NCBI GenBank assembly: GCA_026874595.1
Contig: CM049322.1
Coordinates: forward strand, 4,699,900 to 4,763,899
Source of the DNA: Sipunculus nudus
Taxonomy: Eukaryota; Annelida; Sipuncula; Golfingiida; Sipunculidae
Direction of reading: 5' to 3'
Length of the DNA stretch: 64,000 nucleotides
Below the pieces are notes generated by a model. That model searched no databases and was not told the DNA's origin. It saw only the letters and a list, made by a program, of their open reading frames with translations. Both the position numbers and the translations under genes were made by a program. Below, piece by piece: positions 24,560 through 33,751 of this stretch. Position 1 is the first letter of the stretch; the number at the start of each line of letters is the position of its first letter.

Positions 24560-24621
24560 ATGGCGGTCATGACAAGTTCTCCCTTGTTCTTTATTTTATA
24601 TGCAGTCTGGCCAAGTCCCCG
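24560..24621 (+). pseudogene. Signal-peptide first exon, type B copy 3 (phase shifted)
   Basis: ATG GCG GTC ATG opens a hydrophobic stretch (PLFFILYAVW) and ends at a good donor, CCCG|GTAAGT. The exon is 62 nt instead of 64 and would end in phase 2, which does not fit the phase-1 lectin exon. The upstream flank is homologous to 17.68-17.79 kb. Confidence 0.4.
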
Positions 24622-25389
24622 GTAAGTCTTACATTATTTATCAACTTTACTCTTACAAACTGAGCTATGCATAATGTGTCATAGGACATCTATTACCCTG
24701 TTTGAAGCAACTTGCTTTCTTTTTTAGTTGAGCTTAAAACTACTTGTTTGTACTTCCATTGACAAAGCATTTAAATCAGTCTATGAATTTGATGTATTTT
24801 TTGTATATTTTTAATTGGTAAATGGTATCCCTGTATATTAGAATAATAACCTTAAGGACAAACACCTATAGAAAACCACGATGTTCACCAACTAGTCAGT
24901 TTAACCGATGAATGTAATACCGTATTTCCTTGATCGGACGTCTGACCACTTATAGTCTCCTACCTGACTAAGTGGTCAGATAGAGACAATGTTTTAAATA
25001 TATTAACGCCTCAAATGAACGCGAGATATGTCCAGAAGCCAGGTGGGAGAGTAGTACATGCACCAGATGTATTTTTTTTCCTTCACGATGTGTGCAAATA
25101 GGCAAGAGGTTTTTTGTATGAATATATATTTTTTTTGTATTAAAACATGCTTAATTCCTCTCTAAACCTCAGTTTTATCTACCTTGTCGTGGTTAGTTTC
25201 CGATTTCGGACACCAAACATTCCCGATTCGTCTTGAAGTCGATCACCATTGAAAGCAAACTCGGACTGAAATCGGGTAGTCTCGGTATAATTATTTGGGG
25301 GGGGGGGGGGGTGGTAGCTTGCTTTGATTTAAGTGTACAGCACACATTCTAATGGTTATCTGTCCAATCTTATTTGGTAGGCTTCCGGT

Positions 25390-26560
25390 AATAACCGAAT
25401 AGGCTAAGAAATGCTCGCATTTTTTTTTTTATTTTATCCGTTCTTTCTACTCTCCGGTATTTCCTGAGAAATGTAGGATTTCTTGCCCAATAACCGGTGC
25501 CTGCAGGGTGGCCCAAATATTCTAGGCTGCCATAGCCCACGAACGTCTTTGCGGTTTGGCCTCAAGGTGGCTCGCTCGAGACTGAGCGTGCTTGTAAATA
25601 TTCGTCCCATGTTCCCGCTAAACTAGAACGTCCTCTATAAAGCACATCACGGTTGGCGCATCACTGAAGAATTGTTGCCTAATGAGGGTAAACCCTGCGC
25701 CTGCAGTTACTAACCGAATGGCATTACCCTGAACTGATAACTACCAAGCAGTTATATCCTTAGATTCCTCTGACATCGAAATATCCCAGTTGATTCTCAC
25801 CAGATTGATCTTGGTAAAGTATCTGAATTTGGCTACCTCTGTGAACAATGTTGGCATCGGTTACGGATCAAACACTACTGACTCATTCAATTTACGGAAA
25901 TCTATCCCGAATCTGATCTATCCATCCGGTTATCCACAATGCATGGTGACGCAAATTTCGACTCAGGTTCCAGGATTATGCCTAACTCGATCATCTCGTT
26001 GATCTCTGACTGTATAGTTTCTCTCAACTCAACGGAACCCGATACGGTTTCGACTTCACTGGTGTATCGTGAGTAAGTAAAATGCTATACTCGATGACAT
26101 CAGTGAGTTTGGGGTTATCTCTAACATTTCCGCATATCGCTTTACCAAATCACGTATCTCCTACTGCTGTCCCTTGCCTAGCATTGATTTGGACGTCGCG
26201 TTCAGTTTGATTACTCACTGTCGACAGTAACGACACCTGGGAGATTTCGTCCACTCCCTCGAGGTTTAGGTCCGCCCAAGGGGGATTCGTATTCACAATC
26301 CGGATTATCCGGTTGTCGTACGGATTTTACATGAAGAGGTCCAGCCCTTGTCTGGTATCTCTTCATCAGGTTCACATGGAAGGGTTTGACCATGTTAATT
26401 CCCTTTGAGCTGATAGTCTAGGTCACCTACTTTACCTACAACGCTGTAGGGGAAGTTCCACTGGACTATTAATTTGTTTCTGTCCGTCAGTAGGAGTAAT
26501 ACTTCATTGCGGCTGCGTTTACCTACGGGGTAGATCTGTTTGTACTAATATGCGGACTTG
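25390..26560 (-). pseudogene. Gypsy-type LTR retrotransposon fragment, integrase tail before RT
   Basis: From high to low coordinates the minus strand shows an integrase C-terminus (NEVLLLLTDRNKLIVQWNF, VVGKVGDLDYQL, FHVNLMKRYQ) and then reverse transcriptase blocks (SLRETIQSEINEMIELGII with a spacing gap, KFRYFTKINLVRINWDIS, YQFRVMPFG, FIEDVLV for the YxDD box, and a SLEYLGH block). Many stops and frameshifts are present. No LTRs were identified. Confidence 0.7.
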
Positions 26561-26883
26561 CCCAGTGCTTCGGAAAAACGCTATCAGTGATGTCACGAAA
26601 AATACTGCTCTTACTATCAATTTTTAAATGCGTACACCAAAATACAAAGCACGCTATCGGGACAATCTATGACAAACGCTATGCGGACAGTGAATGTCAC
26701 ATATATGTATATACCACGTCAAATACGCTTCAATACACTGCGTGAAGCTGAATCAGTTGAAAGTCGGGTGAAAGTGTCATGAAAATGAATTACATGGTGC
26801 CGTTTTACGTATCAGCTGCACCCCAATAACTGTATCATAAAGGAACCAATGTTTTCAGATGTAAGTGGTCACAGCCGCATAAC

Positions 26884-27870
26884 AAGTGATCCATGCGTCA
26901 TGGCCCTCAGTCAACTGACATGTTGACAAAATGTCCTGGCACAGGCAACTAAATAAGAGTATGTAGGTGTTATTATCGTTGATGCATATTAGCTTAAGTT
27001 CACCAAGACCCATAAGCATACCAAATTTCATAACAAGCCATCCAGCCGTTCCCTAGGAATCTGGCAATTTTTGTGTGGATTTTTGAATCTTATTTCATGT
27101 TTCTGATAAGATTTTTTAGAAACTCTCAGAATGCAGAGGTACGATTTATGCCTTGTTAACAGGCCTTGTTTTCTAAAACTTATAGGTAAAAATTCATAAA
27201 GATCAAGATAATGTAGGTGGCGCAACCATTATTGCAGAGTAGCTATGTTCATTAAGACCCATAACACATCAAATTTTATGAAAATCCGTCTAACCTTTCC
27301 TGAGGGACCTGGCAATTTGTGTGCATTTTACATTATTTCACGGGTGCTCAAACACCCCTTAACTTAGAGAATATAGGTCACAGTTATCTAATTTCAGGTT
27401 TCCAGGGAGATTTATATAGACGTGCCTGGATGTCAAGATAGATTCTGGTCCAATGGTTAAGTTTGGTCCCTGTTCACGGACGACCGCATCTTTGAATGTC
27501 TCAAAAATAAAGAAATAACTGTGTAAAAAAATGGATCAAATCCAGGAGGCGCCACCAGTCTGCATGTACTGATGAAACGATCAATGATGAATATGCATTC
27601 AATGAATCATGGTGATCCAAGCATAAGTTGTTCAGATACTGCAGCTTTTTTTAAAATTATTCTAGCGGGTACTTCTGTGCCCCATAGCTCGAAGGATATG
27701 GGTAAAAGAGACCCAATATCAGGTTTCCAGGGAAATATTCCGTGGATCTCCTTGGATGTCAAGTAAGAAGATTCTAGGTCTCATGGTTACGATTTGTGCC
27801 TTGTTAACGGGCAGACCGACAAACAGAAGACGGACAAAGAGTGGTCGCTATAGCTCAGCTGACTAAAAAA
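26884..27870 (+). mobile_element. R1 element, shortened copy
   Basis: The 5' signature is diverged (GTGATCCATGCGTCATGG), with one to two internal units and a 3' end at AGCTCAGCTGACTAAAAAA in which the hairpin has collapsed to one arm. Confidence 0.7.
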
Positions 27871-27974
27871 ACGCGATATCTGGTCCCAAGAGCCCGCCCA
27901 GACAGATCACTGTGAACAAATGCAAAAACCCTCGCTGTGTTTCCTACTTCGCTAATGTTTTATTATGATACGGG

Positions 27975-29872
27975 ATTCAGAAATTTGATTACAATCTGGT
28001 CTAGGTCAATATTTAACTGTACTAGTCCAGATTGCGATTGGGATCTGGACTAGGCCAAATCAAAATCCCCCTGATCAATTTAATTCTGGTCTAGGCAACT
28101 TCTAAATTAGACTAGTCCTGTTGCGATTGGGATCTCGACTAGGCCAGAACCATATCCAACATGTCAGTTTAGATTGCCTTTCATTAAGTACATGTTAGAT
28201 TTGTATTAAATAATTCTATTTTATTTTCTGATTGACTGATGAATTTCTGCATATTGTATTACATAAATGTGTTAGGATTCAATGTTATACATTAATAAAA
28301 CCATAAAAATAATTTAATACATATTTAATTGAGTTAATACTTATTGGAAAGCATTATTCGAATCAATTTAATTTAAAAAAACTTTAATTAATATAATTTG
28401 CTGGCATTGTGACCGCATTTATGCAAATTGCAAGGTGAAAATGAAATGAGCACAATGGCTTATAAAGAAGATACATGGACCAAATGAGACCAAAGAAAAT
28501 CACTATTGACGTTGATCGTACAAATACTGATGCTCTTCTATTGCCTTGAAATATGTTATCCATGACAAAGAACAAAACTGCCCATTACAGGATCAATACA
28601 GCTACGGGAATATTGCAATCCCACTATTCTGCAGATGACCTTCAACCAATGACAAATGTTTATTCAGCAGCAATTTAGAAAAAACAGACCCAGAATAACT
28701 CAAAGAAATTTCAGTAATTCAAGCAACTTGAGGATTTCAGTGGCTGAGAGCTCTGTTTTAAACATCTCTGAGTCAATGATCAGTACTGTTCCCTTTGCAG
28801 TCACAAATGATGTAGAAGTATAGGTGTAAACATACTGTTTCATAACACAACTCTTACACATTTTATTACATCTTAACATAATATGTTGTACTTGTACACA
28901 TATCTGTAATCTGGAAAGGATTTTTATTACATCAATCCTTTAATGCATTGTTAGGTGTTTTGTATTTGTACTTGTAGAATAATTGTTCATAAAATTGCTC
29001 TGACAAAAATAGAAGTGAGTTTTTATATGATCTACAAGCATAATTGCAGTCTCTGAGAGTCAAGATTGAAAGCCTAATCATGGCTGGCCCAGTTGTCATA
29101 ATCCAATTTTCCTTGAAGAACATTCTTAAGCTAAAATTTATGTAACAAACACAATCCTGGCTGGCCTAGATTTATACTGTTAATGTCTACATTTTGACGG
29201 ACTGGTCTTATTACTATTGCAATGTGGGTTAAAATTGGAACAGATTCTAGCCTATATTCAACAACCATGCGTATATATGAAGCAATGTTTGATTTTATAA
29301 TTCGTAAAAGAAGTTGCTTGTCTATGGGGTACAGAGCAGTTAATTTATTTGTAAATATTTTATAGGTGTCATTAAGGACATTTTTTGTGTTTTCTTTTAT
29401 ATGATGCAACATAGGATGAATTACTTCTCACGTTCATGTTACTCACTTGATAGAAACTGTAGTCCCAAGTTTGAAATGGAACAAAAAAATTATTCGCTAT
29501 TCATGATATTGTTTGTCAGCCACTTTTGATTGCTGTATTTCATCTGGCCCCCATTAAACTCTAAGAAAATTAAAATGCTTTTGAAAGTACAAAAACAACC
29601 TTTTATGTTACAAAATGTTACAAAAATAGGTCGAATACCATATATCCTTGATTATTTGTTCTCAATGATGTTTTATTTTATGTCTTGATATGATGTAAGA
29701 TAAAATGATGATGGGCATGTTAATTGTGCTTGATCACTTTTTTTTCAACTAAATAAATACAATTTTTATTTTATGTCTTGATATTTCTTTTTCAAGATTC
29801 ATTTATATCAACCCCAACTGGGTAAAGTGCAGTTTATAATTGATCTAGACCAGAATTAGATTGAGATGTTAG
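27975..29872. mobile_element. Second foldback-like element (weaker)
   Basis: The left side has two subrepeats with CTGGTCTAGG, TTGCGATTGGGATCT and GACTAGGCC (27990-28150). The right end has TTGATCTAGACCAGAATTAG (about 29837), the inverse of the left start. The core is AT-rich with only short minus-strand frames of no recognised family. The style matches the element at 44.8 kb but the sequence is different. Confidence 0.5.

Positions 29873-29875
<3 letters not shown>

Positions 29876-29955
<80 letters not shown>
29876..29955. repeat. TA microsatellite, 40 units
   Basis: Uninterrupted TA at the right end of the second foldback-like element. Confidence 0.95.
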
Positions 29956-29958
<3 letters not shown>

Positions 29959-30644
29959 GGTAGAGTTACCCTCCGTTGTAAAGTGCCCTATGGCCTACAG
30001 ACTAGGCCAGAGCAGTATAACTCTGAAGAAAAACAATACTGTAAATTCACTACAGTCTGTTTCACGGGATGCGACCCGATCATAAGGTGAATGTTGTTAG
30101 AATGAAGCTAACGGCGTGGTTTGAAAAGCCGAGACTTTACAAGATTGGGGATTATTCTTTGTGCGTATTGGGGTGGAAATTTAATGACTGACACTGATCC
30201 TATTGTCCTCGGGGGCACGATTGGATTGGGTGGGGTACACGTGCGATACTGGAACATAACAGGGCACAGAGGTTTATTGTGGTTTTAATGTTTATAATTA
30301 ATACAATGCTATTTTACCAGGAATCCCATTAGCAAGTAAGCTGATATTTAATAGGGTCCTGGGTACACTAACATTTCAGTAGTATACACATATGATATAA
30401 ATATACAACACACATATACTACGAAAATATACAATTCGAAAGGCAAATATACAATATAAAACGGAATATAAAAGTCAAATGTACTATGCTCATACCAAGT
30501 GGTGCAGGTCTCCTAGCTGAAGGTCGTAAAGCCCCTTAGACCAGGATAAAGTAGAACTTTCCTGCCATCCAATGGACTCCACGAGCCAGCAGTGAGAGAG
30601 CAACTAGCTAAATAGATGATCGAGTCTGCCAAACGGATTCTCGT

Positions 30645-30667
30645 GGGGGGGGGGGGGGGGGGGGGGG
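30645..30667 (+). repeat. G homopolymer, 23 nt
   Basis: Longest G-run of the window; another of 13 lies at 30787-30799. 29956-30640 has no gene that I can support. Confidence 0.95.
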
Positions 30668-30814
30668 AGATGAGCGGGCACGTAGAAATTAGTGTGAATG
30701 CTGGATTTCAAAACATTTCAGAGTGAATTTGTTTCGGTGGCGGCACTTAGAGAAGAATTTTAGCTCTGGAGTTCAACAATGATCCAGGGGGGGGGGGGGC
30801 CGATGCTATAAGTA

Positions 30815-31060
30815 GCTTTTCAGACAAACAGATATCACGCTTTCTGGTCCCACAGAACTAATGTGCTGCCGTGGCAGAGATTTCCCAGGAGAGCTTGTAA
30901 TTGATATTGTTGTCTTTAAGTGTCCAGATGTGTTTAGACAGTTCAGTGTTTTTAGTGTGAGATCTGTTACTAAAGGATGGTTTGTCGTTATTGTATCTGG
31001 TCTTGAATCCTTTCGTAACAGATCAGCTGAGCATTTGCTCCTACCATCAACCTCCCCCTT
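30815..31060 (-). pseudogene. Second Penelope-like GIY-YIG fragment
   Basis: The minus strand reads GFKTRYNNDKPSFSNRS, TELSKHIWTLKDNNINYKLS and, after a stop, FCGTRKRDICLSEKLL. This is the same C-terminal endonuclease region, better conserved over its first half than the copy at 23 kb. The 5' part up to YIG is lost. Confidence 0.75.
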
Positions 31061-31129
31061 GGGGGCTCTGCCCCTTTGTTATGCTTCACGTTGACAAAGC
31101 ATTTTCTCTTCCCCTCAGACTTAAGGATA

Positions 31130-31345
31130 CCTTTACTTAGCAGCTTAACAAGTAAATGCTTTATGCAAAGTATAACAAATAATGCATGCATTTCATAGAT
31201 CGGATACGAAATATATTCTTTCGAAACTCATCGGTTTGTGAGCATTTAAAAATAAACGAACTGTTTCGGACGATATGTGTCAGATATATTGGGTAACAGC
31301 CAGGGAAACAATCCCTTGAATATTTTGGTAATCAGACTCACCAGA
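31130..31345 (+). repeat. Duplicated unit F, copy 2
   Basis: Homologous to 18590-18850 (TACTTAGCAGCTTAACAAG, ATGCTTTATGCAAAGTATAA, CAGATATATTGGGTAACAGC). Confidence 0.55.
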
Positions 31346-31473
31346 CTATGTTTATTTACATAGATAGTTTAATTATTTTGAGACGGGATCTTGGATAGTT
31401 CCGATAAGACATATTTCATATTTATAATACATTTGTTAGATCATGTCCCATATACTTTCAATAACTCAATTTT

Positions 31474-31935
31474 TAGCTCAGCTGACTTAAAGTCATATGA
31501 GGTGTAGCGATCACACTTAATCCGTCATCCGTCTGTCTGTCTACTCGTCTATATATCTGTCCATTAACAGGGCACACATCAAAACCGCTGGACCTAGGAA
31601 CTTCTAACTGAATTTTTTAAACAAAAAATTGCAGTATCTGAATAAATAATGCATGGATTGCCATGAATCTTACCTTGAATATCGACCATGACTTTTATTT
31701 TCGTTCCCGAAAACTGGTGGCGCCACCTGAATTCTTTTTCTAATATTTACTTTTTTGCTTTTGAGACCATAAAATGACAGAAGTTATGTCAGTTTCTCAG
31801 CTGTGATTTCATCCCGTGTCCTGAAACCCAGCGTGTTTATTGATTTTGATTGGTTTCCTCAGTTCTAGAAGACTTGTCTCGCCACTTGTATTTTTTCCAT
31901 TTTTGATGCATTTTTTTTTCCTTTATGCTGAGACT
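31474..31935 (-). mobile_element. R1 element, 3' fragment, inverted
   Basis: It begins TTAGCTCAGCTGACTTAAAG (reverse of the R1 hairpin end), then CCGTCATCCGTCTGTCTG and GGTGGCGCCACC at about 31722. It replaces the place where a type A first exon would be expected upstream of the lectin gene. Confidence 0.65.
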
Positions 31936-32139
31936 GCCAAATTATTATGGTATTATCACATTCGCAATAATAGTTTCATATGTGTGCTGATACCTTGATT
32001 TTATTAAGGTCCCGCTTGAATAGCGGATACCCTATATTAATCACCCTATCCGTCCTTCATTTTATCTTTCTCTATGTCCTGACGTAAGAACTCTATAGAT
32101 TTGGGGTCATGAAGTCATGATTCGTCTGTGATAAGCCTC

Positions 32140-33070
32140 CACGTTCTGTTTTCAGTACTGCTTTAATTTCTTCAGTGACATTTGATATGTTCAATCTACA
32201 GGGGCGGATCTAGGATTTTGGGAAAGGGAGGGATCAAATCCAGGAAGAATGATGCACAATTTTAAATTGTTACAGGCCAGGAAATGTATTTATACCCATT
32301 TAAAGAGATTGCGGCCGCTAAAATGGGATGGGTCAGACCCCCTGGACACCCCCATTCTTCTGCATATGCTACTGATCTGACATTTCGATGCAATGAGAGC
32401 AGAGCGTCATACAAAGATAGACATGAACATTGGTATACATTATTACCGCTAGATGGCAGTAAACACGATTCCACAAAATTATCTCTGCAGACATTCACTT
32501 CGGCGGTGTTGTCCAAAGACCGGAAAATTTAATTGCACGGCAGAGCCACAAGGTGTAGCTTGTACTTATATACAGAACGTTACCAATAATGTCATTGTAA
32601 ACTGTTTGCTACCTTTTAAAACATAAAGTGTAAGATCAACCTCCTGAGGTGATAACGTTACTGGCGGGTATCATCGGTAACTACCAATAGATTAATGGCT
32701 TCAAGTGGGACATGGATTCATATCTATACGACAGATGAATGAAAAGAGACAATCATAGTGTAATTTTTAAATATTTAGAGCCCGTATTTCGATTTCTTTT
32801 AATGATAAAGCCAATTGTTTAACAAGTGTCCAGAGTCACACTTATTTAGAGGCCATAAATAGCTAGGAACCTTTTCGATCACTGATGCCCTAATAAGATC
32901 CCCAACCTTGTCAAATTGACGCAAACTGCAAACGGGATTTCAAAAAAGAAAAATGACCTGCTTTAACTGGGCGATAAGTATTGCAATTACTAAACTATAT
33001 TTTTAATCAAGAGACACAAGGCCAGGTCTTTCATAGACTGATTTCTTGTGCATAATAATGGGTAACAAAA
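32140..33070 (+). repeat. Intron-1-like block upstream of the lectin exon, copy 2
   Basis: Colinear with 10620-11590. In that copy the block directly follows an intact signal-peptide exon; here the place of that exon holds an inverted R1 fragment and unrelated sequence. 33070-33550 is AT-rich with no further signal. Confidence 0.65.
32446..32459 (+). promoter_or_regulatory. CTCF-like core CCGCTAGATGGCAG
   Basis: Identical to the site at 10934, about 1.1 kb upstream of the lectin exon 2, while the surrounding block has diverged considerably. Confidence 0.4.
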
Positions 33071-33550
33071 GAATTGAAACAGTGAAATTAAAAAAAAAAT
33101 CAGCTGGTAACCACAACATTAGAGAGAACATAATATAGAGCTGTTAGCAGTTGTATGGACATAGGGTGATACATAACAAATATACCTATTTAAGATGGTG
33201 ACACATTTACCCAGAATTAATGAATTTGTGTTTCATTAAACTTATGGTTAAACCAATGATGCTAGTTGAGCTTTTCTGGCCAATTATGTGTTTATGTGGC
33301 TTATGTAATATATGTATGTTTGTGCCAATAACTTAATGAAACTCATATTATTATTTACCATATAGCAGAACCTAGAGTGGCACAGCTATTCACTCCACCA
33401 TGTTGTGTCATGTTAGTTTGGATATATTTAAACAGTTCAATCAGGTCGCCATCCTCAGCACAGAAAATAACTATTCACATAACATACTCTTTGAATATAA
33501 CCTGTTAAATTAAACTTATATTGCCATATAACTCTTGTTATTTCCTCAAG

Positions 33551-33751
33551 GTACCTGTGTCAGCCATTACATGTATGATGAGGCAGTCGCCTGTTGTCAG
33601 TCACACAGCAAGGCGTTGCCTTCTATTACAAACACCAGTCAATTGGAGATGGTCACGGCGACGGCAAAAGAGAAAGATATACGGACAATCTGGGTGTCAC
33701 TGAGGAAGACAACGCTGTCTGACTGGACGTGGCTGGATGGTTCAAAGCAAG
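33551..33751 (+). CDS. Exon 2: first half of CTLD-1
   Basis: Acceptor TTTCCTCAAG before 33551, donor CAAG|GTAGGG after 33751; 201 nt, phase 1 in and out. It encodes a C-type-lectin N-terminal half: an early Cys, the helix MYDEAVACCQSH, a WVSL motif (the family's WIGL) and WTWLDGS. The domain starts at its first helix Cys with no longer N-terminal loop, so the signal-peptide exon can join directly upstream with a matching phase. Confidence 0.85.

Noticed and set aside
29131-29412. Minus-strand 93-codon frame as a transposase of the second foldback element
   Set aside because: No catalytic or DNA-binding motif seen, and neighbouring frames do not extend it.
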